DNA of 64,000 nt from Gemmatimonadaceae bacterium (lineage in GTDB: Bacteria > Gemmatimonadota > Gemmatimonadetes > Gemmatimonadales > Gemmatimonadaceae). The notes beneath the pieces were generated by a model. The model did not search any database. It was not told the origin of the DNA and saw only the letters and a program-made list of their open reading frames with translations. The stretch's first letter is position 1. Every line of letters starts with the position of its first letter. A program made the translations under genes and the position numbers. The stretch lies in assembly GCA_036496605.1 (NCBI GenBank), contig DASXKV010000051.1:115804-179803 (forward strand), in the 5' to 3' direction. Below, piece after piece: positions 1 to 9,704 of this stretch.

Positions 1-1
1 G

Positions 2-208
2 CTACAGCAGTTTCAGCATTGGCCGCGTCGACCGGCGTCGCACCGCGCTCGCGCGCAGGCGGGCCGAAGCCGCGGCAAAGATTCTCGCAGACGCCCGAAG
101 CGAGGTCGTCGCTTCGGCAAGGCGGTCGCCGCTCGCGCCTAACGCGCGCAGCTGTGCCTCGAGGTCGGCGAACGCATTCGCCGAGCGTTTGGTTCGAAGT
201 GTGAACAT
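2..208 (-). CDS. small hypothetical coiled-coil protein (68 aa)
   Basis: A short protein beginning MFTLRTKRSANAFADLEAQL, rich in Ala, Leu, Arg and Ser with heptad-like spacing, so probably helical or coiled coil. The start is chosen because an AGGAGG Shine-Dalgarno sequence lies 7 nt upstream of ATG 208; the open frame runs further upstream to 352 but has no ribosome site there. It ends with a TAG at the window edge, so the gene is complete. It has no signal peptide or recognisable domain, and its function is unknown. Confidence 0.55.
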   Translation of the reverse strand: MFTLRTKRSANAFADLEAQLRALGASGDRLAEATTSLRASARIFAAASARLRASAVRRRSTRPMLKLL

Positions 209-680
209 CGTGACCTCCTCCCGCGTCATCGCGGTGAGTCGAGTAAAAACGCGAAAGGCATCTCGCGTGAGCCGGGAACGTCGCCGCTCAGCGTGGATGC
301 CTAGGAGGTCCTGGCGCGCTCGTGCGGTCGATCTCGCGATCGGACCGGCCATGCGCGGCTCGGTTCACCTTCGGCAACCGGACGACGTCGTCGGGCATTT
401 CACCCTTCGACGCTCCTGGCTTTGCGGCCCCGCCTCGCGACGGGTGTGCTAGTATCGAGTGAGATGGTCTTTCAGTTTGGCCTCGTATAAAGCAACGCGC
501 GGGCCGGGCGGCGGGCTGTTGGTAATCCGTTGATGCGGGCCCGCTTCTGCGGTGCCGTCCAGGAACGTTACAGCCATTGCTGCTTGCAGACTGCCTGACC
601 TCTTGGATGTTGCGAGAGTCGCTAGCTTAACCGCTTCCGCGGCTCGCTCGCTCCCATTCCTCTCGCATTTGCAACTCGAA
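209..680. other. intergenic region between divergent genes
   Basis: About 470 bases between the small minus-strand gene and argF. It has a GC-rich self-complementary stretch (GCGGGCCCGC at 535-544 with GCGGGCC near 499) that could fold in an argF leader. I see no T-box, arginine operator or convincing promoter. Open frames here look like shadows. Confidence 0.4.
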
Positions 681-1592
<912 letters not shown>

Positions 1593-1605
1593 ACCGCTCG
1601 ATCGG

Positions 1606-3333
1606 TCAGTCGATGTTGATCGCGAATCGATCGGCACGTCCATACAGGGCGAGCGCGGCATCGGCCCAGACCTGGTGAGCGTGTACGATCCCCGCGTTCT
1701 CGTACACGAGCCCAATCCGCGCGAGTTCGCCAAGTGCGGTCGTGAGCTCGGCGCGGTTCAGGGGTGCCACATCCGCCAACGATCGCGCGGTGGCGCTCCC
1801 GCCTAACGATGCAAGGAGACGCAGGACGTCGAGGGGAGCAGCGGCCAGGCGCGCGATCCAGTCGTCGACGATTCGGGCCGTCGAGCGCGGAAGCTCGTCG
1901 ACCGAGCGCGCGAACGCACAGAGCAGCGCTGGGTGTCCGCCCACGCGCGCAAAAATGTCATCGAAATCTAGGAGACAGCATCCCCGTCGCCTGCCGTCGA
2001 CGAGCAGTGCGGCCTCCGTGCGGTGCAGGCAGCCGATCGCAACACGATGAAGGAGACTGGCTTCGGGAAGCGTCAGGAGCTCTGCTTCGCGCAGTGCCCG
2101 ATAACCGAGCAGCCAGTGGACGCGGTGATCGGTGCTCCAGCGAAACATGGCGCGCCAAAACGGCCAGATCGCGCCGTCGACGACATGCATGTCGTCGATC
2201 AGAATCATCAACGGTCCTTCCTCGGCGATTGCCTCGAGCAACTCGATGAGCAGGTCATAAAGTACGTCGGGGGATAGCGATTCAGCTGGCAAGCCGTTAG
2301 GCGACTTCGGTGTCGCGAGCCGTTGCAGAGCCGCGAAGGCCTCTGGTACACATCCGGCAGCGCCGGGCTCATCGAGCAGCCGCGCGATCAGCTCGACGAC
2401 GAGCGAGAACGGTCGGAGCGCGTGGACTGCTTGCGCGCCGACGCGAACGACGCGAACCGACTCGATCATGCGCACGCGTTCGACCTCGCGGAGCAGGCGT
2501 GTCTTTCCTATGCCGGCCGGGCCCCAGAGAACGATCGCGCCACCAAGTCCCTCGCGCGCCATCGAGACAGCGGACCAGATCCGGCGCAGCACGTCGTCGC
2601 GGCCGATCAATACCGAGCAGTCGACGTCCTTAGCCGGCGAACCACTCGCTCGTGCCTCGACGATTCGCTGCCGCAAGATCGTCGCCGGCATACTCTGCTC
2701 GTTCGCGCCGAGAAGTCCGGCGAATTCGTCGAGCGTCCGAAGCGCCGCAGCCTCATCGCTCGTTATGCATTGTGCTTCGGCCAGGCTGAGCCAGGCGTCC
2801 TCGCTCGCGTCATCGAATACCAGTGCGAGGCGAGCCAATCGCTCGACGAGAGCCCAGTCTCCTTCCGCCCTGGCAACGCCGATGGCGGTGCGCAACCAGC
2901 GCATCACCGTCGCCGTGATCACGTCGCGTACGTCATCGATGCGGTCGGCAAGTAGGGATGACGCGGTGAGGTAAAGATTCGGCAAAACAGCGCCGATGAT
3001 GGGGACGTCTGCCCGCACGTCCGCGACAGACCGTGGACTCTTCGTGAGGCGCCGATAGTCGACGGCAATTTCCTCCAGCACCACCGTGACCTCGGAGCAT
3101 ACGAGGGGAACGCCCAGCCGCCTCAGACGGTGAAGCAGCGACCGGAAGCGGTGATTTCGATCGCGGTCGCCGACATCGGGCCAGAGCAGGGACGCCAGCT
3201 CGCGACGCGTCAACGGCGCGGGGCTGCTGGTCGCGAGCAGGAAGACCAAAGCGAATGCAATCGGCTGCTCCGGACCAATTCGCTCGTCGCCAACATGAAT
3301 CTCGCTCGCGCCGAGCGTGCGAAGCTGTAGCAT
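1606..3333 (-). CDS. BTAD/AAA-ATPase transcriptional regulator (short form)
   Basis: A 575-aa regulator of the SARP/LuxR-like ATPase group. The N-terminal 100 residues (MLQLRTLGASEIHVGDERIG) resemble an OmpR-type winged helix, followed by a BTAD-like helical domain. An AAA_16/STAND ATPase follows, with Walker A GPAGIGKTRLL near residue 270 and Walker B LMILIDDMH near 374. It lacks the long TPR tail seen in the 1064-aa paralogue at 19.5-22.7 kb, so it may be a reduced member. ATG 3333 is chosen because the paralogue aligns from there; the open frame extends to 3726 without similarity. It ends 13 bp from argF (convergent) and is divergent from the Asp-box lipoprotein, its most likely target. 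The signal sensed is unknown. Confidence 0.8.
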   Translation of the reverse strand: MLQLRTLGASEIHVGDERIGPEQPIAFALVFLLATSSPAPLTRRELASLLWPDVGDRDRNHRFRSLLHRLRRLGVPLVCSEVTVVLEEIAVDYRRLTKSPRSVADVRADVPIIGAVLPNLYLTASSLLADRIDDVRDVITATVMRWLRTAIGVARAEGDWALVERLARLALVFDDASEDAWLSLAEAQCITSDEAAALRTLDEFAGLLGANEQSMPATILRQRIVEARASGSPAKDVDCSVLIGRDDVLRRIWSAVSMAREGLGGAIVLWGPAGIGKTRLLREVERVRMIESVRVVRVGAQAVHALRPFSLVVELIARLLDEPGAAGCVPEAFAALQRLATPKSPNGLPAESLSPDVLYDLLIELLEAIAEEGPLMILIDDMHVVDGAIWPFWRAMFRWSTDHRVHWLLGYRALREAELLTLPEASLLHRVAIGCLHRTEAALLVDGRRRGCCLLDFDDIFARVGGHPALLCAFARSVDELPRSTARIVDDWIARLAAAPLDVLRLLASLGGSATARSLADVAPLNRAELTTALGELARIGLVYENAGIVHAHQVWADAALALYGRADRFAINID

Positions 3334-3436
3334 GGGAGCCAGCTGGTGAAGTGACGCATCACGCCGGATGAGGTGTCGGGCGCCTGACGGGACTCGATAA
3401 CGTCGGCCGCATGACGCAACACCATCGGAGCGGCGA

Positions 3437-4753
3437 ATGACGGTGCGGAACGTTGCGGCGCTGAGCGCGCTCGCTTCACTGGTCGCCAGTGCGTGCATCG
3501 CCGTGGGGCAGAGAGTGGAGGACACGGCCACTTCGTGCGTTGGCGAACGGTGGCTGTCTCCACATGAGCTGCGGACGCCTGACGGCTTCACAGTCTTCGT
3601 GGCGCATCCGTCGATCACACGGGTGCGCGGCGACGTATTCATCGCGGGCTGGCCGATCGAAACCTTCGACTCGCTCGGTGCGCGCGTCTGGCCATTAACG
3701 TCCGGCAAGCGGCAACCGTCCCTCAAGCCCGAGGAATACCCGGCGGGAGTCAGGATCGGGAAAGACCGCGGAGTGCAACTCGTGCCGTGGCCGGCTGATC
3801 TCGCATCGGGTCCTTGGATGCCAGTGGCGACGAGCGATGCCGACGGTTACGCACACGTCGTATGGGGAAGCCGCGACAGTGTGGAGATGTCGTCGCTCTT
3901 CATGGTGCGCAGCCTCTGGTATTCACGATTCGACGGGGCAACGCTGGGCCCTCCCGCGCGCCTTCTCACGACTGAAGGGTTGATCCGATGGACTACGGCG
4001 CAGGCTTCGCCGATCGTGGCTCGCGATCGTTCACTGCACCTGATGGTTGGAATCCAGGGCGAGGAACTGCGATACGTTCGCTTCGACGGTGGCGCGTGGA
4101 CGGTCCGTCGTGTGGGAATCGACCCGCTTTACGTGGGCTATCCGCGACTCGCCGTGCTCAGCACGGGGCGCGTCGTGCTCCTCATCCAGGGCAATATGAC
4201 GCGCCCGCCCGTTCGAGCCATCGATGGATTTTTCATAACGAGCAGCGACGACGGTGGTAGGAACTGGTCGCCACCCGCCCCGATCTCTCGTGTCGAAGAC
4301 GGCCCTGACTTCGATGGTCGACTGCTGGTCGACGACAAGGATGTGGTGTACGCGTTCTGGTACCAGCAGACCGACGCGTCCGGGAAACCGGCACAGGGTG
4401 TGTCGTTAGGCGGGAGCCCGGGACGCATCTATGCGACGCAGTCGTTCGATCGAGGTGCGACGTGGCGGCGGGCGATGCCGACGTCGCTGATCGCGAACGC
4501 GGATGAGTTGCAGGTATTGCTGCGGCCCGACCACTCGGTGTTGTCGGTCCTGGCAGATGGAGATGGCAAGCGCATGCTCGCCAGCACATGGTCAAATGGT
4601 TGGAGCGACTTCGCGATCATCGACGCGAAGCTCAGCCCGTACAACCCAGCACTCGGAACGGACGATGCGCAGCGTCCGCTCCTCACCTGGGGCATTCGGC
4701 GCGAACCCAGCTGGGTCGGCACGATGACGACAAGCCTTGTCCCGTGTCACTGA
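3437..4753 (+). CDS. secreted BNR/Asp-box (sialidase-fold) lipoprotein
   Basis: 438 aa with a hydrophobic signal peptide ending ALASLVASAC, a plausible lipobox, so probably anchored in an outer or inner membrane. Asp-box motifs SSDDGGRNW and SFDRGATW, plus repeated beta strands, indicate a sialidase-like beta propeller. The usual sialidase catalytic set (Arg triad, FRIP) is not evident, so glycan hydrolysis is not claimed. It is transcribed away from the BTAD/AAA regulator with about 100 bp between the starts, a typical regulator-target arrangement. ATG 3437 directly precedes the signal peptide. Confidence 0.72.
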   Translation: MTVRNVAALSALASLVASACIAVGQRVEDTATSCVGERWLSPHELRTPDGFTVFVAHPSITRVRGDVFIAGWPIETFDSLGARVWPLTSGKRQPSLKPEEYPAGVRIGKDRGVQLVPWPADLASGPWMPVATSDADGYAHVVWGSRDSVEMSSLFMVRSLWYSRFDGATLGPPARLLTTEGLIRWTTAQASPIVARDRSLHLMVGIQGEELRYVRFDGGAWTVRRVGIDPLYVGYPRLAVLSTGRVVLLIQGNMTRPPVRAIDGFFITSSDDGGRNWSPPAPISRVEDGPDFDGRLLVDDKDVVYAFWYQQTDASGKPAQGVSLGGSPGRIYATQSFDRGATWRRAMPTSLIANADELQVLLRPDHSVLSVLADGDGKRMLASTWSNGWSDFAIIDAKLSPYNPALGTDDAQRPLLTWGIRREPSWVGTMTTSLVPCH

Positions 4754-4869
4754 GCTGGGCGCGCGCCGTCGCCCCTCTCTCCTCGCACCGTTAACGCGTC
4801 CGGGGCGTTCCGCGGTCGAGGCACACCTAACGACGCGCGCGATGGCGCGCGAACAGGAGGAATCATACG

Positions 4870-5907
4870 ATGCACGAAAGATCATCGACGGCTTTCCGGG
4901 CCGCCGTCCTGCTCACGCTGGCTGTCGCGGCGTGCAACGACGCGCCACTCGCACCTCGCGGCCGAACGCCGCAACCGAAGTCGGAAGCGTCTCTGCGGCA
5001 AGGCAACACGCAGACCTTCAGTGGACGCCAGGCGGATTCGGTGATGCGGGTGTTCGACGTCGCTTGGGCACGCAGCCACCCGGAGTATCAAAACGCGCGA
5101 CGCGCCTGGCGGAAGGCGAACGGAATTCCGGACAGCGCCGGCGATCCGAGGTTGACGCCCATCCCGATCACGCCTAACGCATTGCTCGCTGGCGACGAGA
5201 GCGGCACATACCGTTCGCCACCGAAAATCATCTCGCATTACGAGGCGCTGCACTTCGGTCAGGTCGACAAGTCCAGCAACGTGCCGGACGGCATCGAGGC
5301 AGAAGCCGTATTCGTCGGCGATCAGGCCGAAATCTCGGTACAGAGCGTTACCATAACGGGAAAGGATGGTAGCACGTATTCCTCGTCCGGAGAAATGGCG
5401 CAGGGTCCGGGGCAACTCATCAATTGCACCGACGCCGTCCTTGGCACCTGCGACAATCGGCGACGGCTCAATGGCGTGATGGCTCTCAATGGTGCGCCTA
5501 CCTGTAGTGCCTCTGGTAGCGCCACGGTCGGCTACTATGTCTCAAATGTGAATCTGCCCGTCAGCATCGGTCTCGGCCCGGTCTCGACCGGGAGCAGCGG
5601 CAACAACGAGTCGAGCGTTGCGGCCAACGCACAGGTGACGAGTCAAGCGTCACCGTGTTCGTCAGGCGACGACGGCGGTCAACAGCCCACAGACTCCACG
5701 AACGCCACGCCGCCGACAGGACCCGTTGGTGTTCCGTCAGGTCCGCCGCCTCCGCCGACAGGTCCGAATGCGCCGTACTATCCGCCCGTGTCTTATCCGC
5801 CGACGACCGGTGGCACCGGCACCGTCAGTTTCCACTGCGAACAGGGAGACATCTACTACTACGGTGCGCTCTTCGAGACGAGAATCACGTGTTACCCAGA
5901 CCCCTGA
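4870..5907 (+). CDS. hypothetical lipoprotein with proline-rich C-terminus
   Basis: 345 aa. The signal peptide ends LAVAAC and gives a lipidated Cys near residue 22. A strong AGGAGG site 9 nt upstream sets ATG 4870. The middle has Cys pairs (NCTDAVLGTC and PTCSASGS), suggesting disulphides outside the cytoplasm. Residues about 270-320 are a Pro/Gly/Thr-rich stretch, and the end has another Cys pair (FHCEQGD and ITCYPDP). No known domain is recognised. The next gene starts 13 bp downstream with its own Shine-Dalgarno, so the two are probably co-transcribed. Confidence 0.75.
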   Translation: MHERSSTAFRAAVLLTLAVAACNDAPLAPRGRTPQPKSEASLRQGNTQTFSGRQADSVMRVFDVAWARSHPEYQNARRAWRKANGIPDSAGDPRLTPIPITPNALLAGDESGTYRSPPKIISHYEALHFGQVDKSSNVPDGIEAEAVFVGDQAEISVQSVTITGKDGSTYSSSGEMAQGPGQLINCTDAVLGTCDNRRRLNGVMALNGAPTCSASGSATVGYYVSNVNLPVSIGLGPVSTGSSGNNESSVAANAQVTSQASPCSSGDDGGQQPTDSTNATPPTGPVGVPSGPPPPPTGPNAPYYPPVSYPPTTGGTGTVSFHCEQGDIYYYGALFETRITCYPDP

Positions 5908-5920
5908 GAGGAGATACGAG

Positions 5921-6376
5921 ATGTCTGCGAACAGAACACATTGGTCGGCGCTGATCTGGTTCCTGCTGCCGGCGCTCGCTGGAATGCCACAGCCGATCGC
6001 GGCACAAACGAGAGAAATGACGATCGCGCTCGTGAAGGCACTGGCCGATTCCTCGGCGACGGCGACGATCATCCGGGAACCTGGTCCGACGGGACGGACG
6101 TTGCTTCTGCTGCCCGAAGGCGCTGACGCGACCGCGCTCGCCACCGCGCTCGCCTCGCTGCACCGATCGCGAGAGATCGACGGCGAAGCGCTCGCGAACC
6201 GGGTGGTAATCACGTTGCACGGTCGGCGCTCACCATACTCGCTGAGCGCCGACGAACAGCACCTTGCCGAGGAGTATGTTTCGCGTTTGCGAAAGCAACA
6301 GGATGAGCAACTTGCGGGAGTTGGACCCGCGAAAACGCTCGTCGTGACGATGGCGCACGTCCACCGCAGCGGCTAG
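5921..6376 (+). CDS. small secreted hypothetical protein (151 aa)
   Basis: Starts MSANRTHWSALIWFLLPALA, a Sec signal peptide with probable cleavage after PIAAQ near residue 29. The GAGAGGAGAT ribosome site sits just upstream, and the frame overlaps no other gene. The mature part alternates short helices and strands and carries no recognised domain. It follows the proline-rich lipoprotein by 13 bp and probably forms a two-gene operon with it, so a shared envelope role is likely, but nothing more specific can be said. Confidence 0.7.
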   Translation: MSANRTHWSALIWFLLPALAGMPQPIAAQTREMTIALVKALADSSATATIIREPGPTGRTLLLLPEGADATALATALASLHRSREIDGEALANRVVITLHGRRSPYSLSADEQHLAEEYVSRLRKQQDEQLAGVGPAKTLVVTMAHVHRSG

Positions 6377-6497
6377 TACTGCAACCAACGGCGACGGGTC
6401 TGGATTCCTCGTTCAGACCCATCGTCGCGGCTGGCACCGCGTGCTAGCTTCGAGGCCTGCTCGGCACTGAGTACACCATTCACACGAGATCATCGAC

Positions 6498-6974
6498 ATG
6501 TTGAACGAAGGAAATCGGGCACCCGCCTTTACCGCCATCACCGACACCGGCGAGACGATCTCCTTGTCTGCGCTCCGCGGCCGTTCCGTCGTGCTGTACT
6601 TCTATCCCAAGGACGACACGCCGGGCTGCACGGTGGAAGCATGCGAGTTTCGCGACGCGCTTCCACAATTCGAGGACCTGGATGCGATTGTGCTCGGTGT
6701 GAGTCCGGATTCCGTGAAGAAGCACCAGCGTTTCAAGACGAAGTACAAACTGCCGTTCACCCTCTTGGCCGATCCCGATCACGCAATCGCCGAGTCGTAT
6801 GGTGTGTGGGGCGAGAAGATGATGTTTGGGCGAAAGTATATGGGAGTACTGCGAACCACCTTCGTCATCGACGGGGAAGGCCGCATCGCGAAAATCTTCC
6901 GCACCGTGAAGCCTGAGGGACACGCCCAGGAGGTCGAGCGAGCGCTAGCGGAATCAGCGCGCGCCACGCGTTAG
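6498..6974 (+). CDS. bcp: peroxiredoxin, BCP/PrxQ family
   Basis: Thioredoxin-dependent peroxidase that reduces hydrogen peroxide and organic hydroperoxides. At 158 aa it has the family length. The active-site segment YPKDDTPGCTVEACEFRD holds the peroxidatic Cys44 and the resolving Cys49 five residues later, the PrxQ arrangement. TTFVIDGEGRI near residue 120 is the usual late strand. It probably stands alone; the ABC exporter begins about 60 bp on. The TAG stop codon lies inside a CGTTAGG word (6969-6975). Confidence 0.93.
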   Translation: MLNEGNRAPAFTAITDTGETISLSALRGRSVVLYFYPKDDTPGCTVEACEFRDALPQFEDLDAIVLGVSPDSVKKHQRFKTKYKLPFTLLADPDHAIAESYGVWGEKMMFGRKYMGVLRTTFVIDGEGRIAKIFRTVKPEGHAQEVERALAESARATR

Positions 6975-7036
6975 GGTGGAAACCGGGGCCGTCGCGATCT
7001 TGTGCCTTCGGCATCCCGGCGCAATCATCGTCGACG

Positions 7037-8989
7037 ATGAGCAAGAGTCGCCGACTCTCCTCGCGAGAGCGCTACCGCGATTTCGTCGAGGATTACAAGC
7101 ACAAGCGCCTCGACGATTCCACGAACGCCGAGGCCGCGAAGCGCGTGGAACCGTCTCTGACGGACAACGGGGACGACAAGACTGCGGCGGCCGCAAAGCA
7201 GCGTGGCAACCGGCGTAAATACGTCCGCGATTACCTGCATTGGCTCCGGCCACACCGCTACGCTCTGGCCGCGGTCTTCCTACTCGCTCTGATCTCGGGT
7301 GCGCTGCAGATGGTCGAGCCGCTCTTCATGCGGTTCATCATCGACCACGTATTGCTGAACAAGGTGCTCGACGTCGCGGCTCGGTTGTCTCGCCTGCAGA
7401 TCGCGGGTCTGACGTTCCTGGTCGTGATCGTGATCTCGAATTCCCTCGGTGCGTTGAAGGACTATCGTCAGCGTTTGCTCAATGTTGGCGTGATGCTCTC
7501 GTTGCGTCGCGCCCTGTTCGAGCGGCTGCTGCACCTTCCGCTATCCAAGCTGTGGGACATGAAGACGGGCGGCATCCTGTCGCGCCTCTCCGGCGACATC
7601 GATACCACGACCGGCCTCTTGCAAATGGCGATCGTATCGCCTGCAGTCTCGTTCATTCGGCTCATCATTGCCGTCGTCGTGCTGGTGTCGCTCAACTGGC
7701 GGCTCGCGCTCACCGCGCTGGCTGTCATTCCCGGCGTCGTGCTGGCGAGCCTCACGTTCGCGCGGCGCGTGCGACCGATTTATCGGTCTTTGAGGAAGGA
7801 CGCCGAGATGATCGATGGCCGCGTCGGCGAGACGTTCTCGGGCATCCGCGTCGTTAGGGCGTTCCGCGCCGAGACGCGTGAGCTCCTCGACTATCTTCGC
7901 GGCCGACACACGGTGCTGCGAAAAGAATTGTTCGCGCACCGCCGCGAGCTCGTGCTGTGGACCTCATGGTCGCTGCTGCTCAGCGGCGTGAACGTGGTGA
8001 TCGTGTGGTACGGAGGGTACCTCAACATCGCCGGTCGTGCGTCGATCGGCGACATCATGGCCTTCCAGTGGTACACCTTTCTGCTGCTCAATCCGGTCTG
8101 GTCGATCGTCAACTCATTCTCCGAGCTGCAGCGCTCCCTCGCGGCGATGGAGCGCGTCTTCGAGCTCCTGGCGACGGACGCCGACAAGCCCGACCGGCCC
8201 GACGCGCGTGAAGCGCCGCGAGTCGTGCGCGAGATCCGCTTCGAGAAGGTGGAGTTCGAGTACGTCGAGGGCCGTCCGGTTGTCCGCGAGTTCAATGTCG
8301 CCGTGCCTGCCGGGTCGGTGATTGCCCTGGTTGGCCGAAGCGGTGCCGGCAAGACAACAGTCACCGATCTCGTGGCGCGTTTCCACGATCCCTCGCGCGG
8401 CCGCATCCTGCTGAACGGGACGGACATTCGTGACCTGCGGCTGCACACGTACCGCGACCTGCTCGGCATTGTGCAGCAGGACGTGTTTCTCTTCGATGGC
8501 TCGGTGCGCGACAACATCGCGTATGCGCGCCACGACGCCACTGATGCCGACGTCGAGGATGCGGCCCGCCGCGCGAACGCGCACGAGTTCATCGTCAGGC
8601 TTCCGGATGGCTATGACACCTTCATCGGAGAGCGTGGCGTCAAACTCTCCGGTGGACAGCAGCAACGACTCGCGATCGCGCGCGCGATCCTCGCGTCTCC
8701 GCAGATACTCATCCTCGACGAAGCAACCAGCAATCTCGATACGGAAAGCGAGCAGCTCATCCAGGACTCGATGGCAACGCTGCTCGCCGGTCGTACGACT
8801 TTCGTAATTGCTCATCGCCTCTCCACCATTCGGCGCGCCGTTCTCATTCTCGTAATGGAGGACGGGCGCGTCATCGAGCGCGGGACGCATCAGCAGCTCA
8901 TGACCGAGCGCGGTGGCTACCATAGTATGGTGCTGCGACAGATGGAGGTCGCGAAACACGAAGGCCAAGAGGTTCCGCTGATTCGGTGA
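7037..8989 (+). CDS. ABC exporter, fused membrane and ATPase domains (MsbA-type)
   Basis: 650-aa half transporter. A charged N-terminal extension of about 70 residues precedes six transmembrane helices (about 75-360). The nucleotide-binding domain has Walker A GRSGAGKTT near 433, Q-loop QQDVFLFDGS, signature LSGGQQQRL, Walker B ILILDEATSNLD and H-loop VIAHRLST. It should work as a homodimer exporting a lipid, peptide or drug; the substrate cannot be read from sequence. The basic N-terminal extension is longer than in typical MsbA. It is followed by a small flavin/PNPOx-like gene after 74 bp, probably unrelated. Confidence 0.88.
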   Translation: MSKSRRLSSRERYRDFVEDYKHKRLDDSTNAEAAKRVEPSLTDNGDDKTAAAAKQRGNRRKYVRDYLHWLRPHRYALAAVFLLALISGALQMVEPLFMRFIIDHVLLNKVLDVAARLSRLQIAGLTFLVVIVISNSLGALKDYRQRLLNVGVMLSLRRALFERLLHLPLSKLWDMKTGGILSRLSGDIDTTTGLLQMAIVSPAVSFIRLIIAVVVLVSLNWRLALTALAVIPGVVLASLTFARRVRPIYRSLRKDAEMIDGRVGETFSGIRVVRAFRAETRELLDYLRGRHTVLRKELFAHRRELVLWTSWSLLLSGVNVVIVWYGGYLNIAGRASIGDIMAFQWYTFLLLNPVWSIVNSFSELQRSLAAMERVFELLATDADKPDRPDAREAPRVVREIRFEKVEFEYVEGRPVVREFNVAVPAGSVIALVGRSGAGKTTVTDLVARFHDPSRGRILLNGTDIRDLRLHTYRDLLGIVQQDVFLFDGSVRDNIAYARHDATDADVEDAARRANAHEFIVRLPDGYDTFIGERGVKLSGGQQQRLAIARAILASPQILILDEATSNLDTESEQLIQDSMATLLAGRTTFVIAHRLSTIRRAVLILVMEDGRVIERGTHQQLMTERGGYHSMVLRQMEVAKHEGQEVPLIR

Positions 8990-9063
8990 CGGGGGCGGCA
9001 TCGGCACGGAGCCTGCCCGTAGGTGATCGGTACCAACCACCAGTCACCCGCTAACGAACCACC

Positions 9064-9630
9064 ATGTCAGACTCTCACGTCGACGACCTGTACGACCTCA
9101 TCGACGGCATCGAAGTCGCGATGCTCACCACGCGGCGCTCGGATGGCCAGCTCGTGTCACGCGCCATGCAGACTCAGCGCCGCACCGCGGGCGCCGATCT
9201 CTGGTTCGTCACCAACATCGAGTCCAATACGTTCGAGGAGCTTGCCTTCGATCCGCATGTGAATGTCTCGTACTACCGCGACCGCACACGCGAATGGGTG
9301 TCGGTGAGCGGCAGGGCAATTCTCTCGCGTGATCGCGATCTCATCCGCGGGCTTCACAAGCCGGACTGGAAAATCTGGTTCCGTGAAGCGCGTCCAGGCG
9401 ACAAGAACGCAGGCACGGTGGACGATCCCCGGATCGCGCTGATTCTCGTCGAGGCTCAAGCGGTGGCCTACTTCAAGCGCGACCGGCCGCTACCTTTGGT
9501 GCTGTTCGATCTTGCGCGCGCAATGGTCGGTGGCGCGCCACCGGACATCGGCGACCAGCGCGAGGTGACCGCCGACGAGTTGCGTGCGGCGGCACGACGT
9601 CATCAGTCGGAGAACGAGCTGAGGACCTGA
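9064..9630 (+). CDS. pyridoxamine 5'-phosphate oxidase-like protein (general stress 26 type)
   Basis: 188 aa with the split-barrel FMN-binding fold. The stretch VAMLTTRRSDGQLVSRAMQ, then LWFVTNIESNTFEELAFDP and VNVSYYRDRTREWVSVSGRA, follows the general-stress-protein pattern rather than true PdxH, so it may bind FMN or F420 and have an unknown redox role. It overlaps or nearly abuts the next gene, suggesting co-transcription. Intergenic T/G-C/A-type repeat text (CCAACCACCAGTCACC) lies just upstream. Confidence 0.8.
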   Translation: MSDSHVDDLYDLIDGIEVAMLTTRRSDGQLVSRAMQTQRRTAGADLWFVTNIESNTFEELAFDPHVNVSYYRDRTREWVSVSGRAILSRDRDLIRGLHKPDWKIWFREARPGDKNAGTVDDPRIALILVEAQAVAYFKRDRPLPLVLFDLARAMVGGAPPDIGDQREVTADELRAAARRHQSENELRT

Positions 9631-9704
9631 TCGCGCACGACGACAGCGAAGTCGTAAGCTGGTACGAGACGCGGGCCGCGGACTTCGCCGCAGCCGCAGC
9701 AGTC

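Noticed and set aside
480..680. T-box or arginine-responsive leader before argF
   Set aside because: No TGGNACC-type T-box sequence and no ARG-box palindrome; only a GC-rich self-complementary stretch.
3437..4753. Calling the Asp-box protein a sialidase
   Set aside because: Asp boxes are present but the catalytic Arg triad and FRIP motif are not evident; many propellers share Asp boxes.
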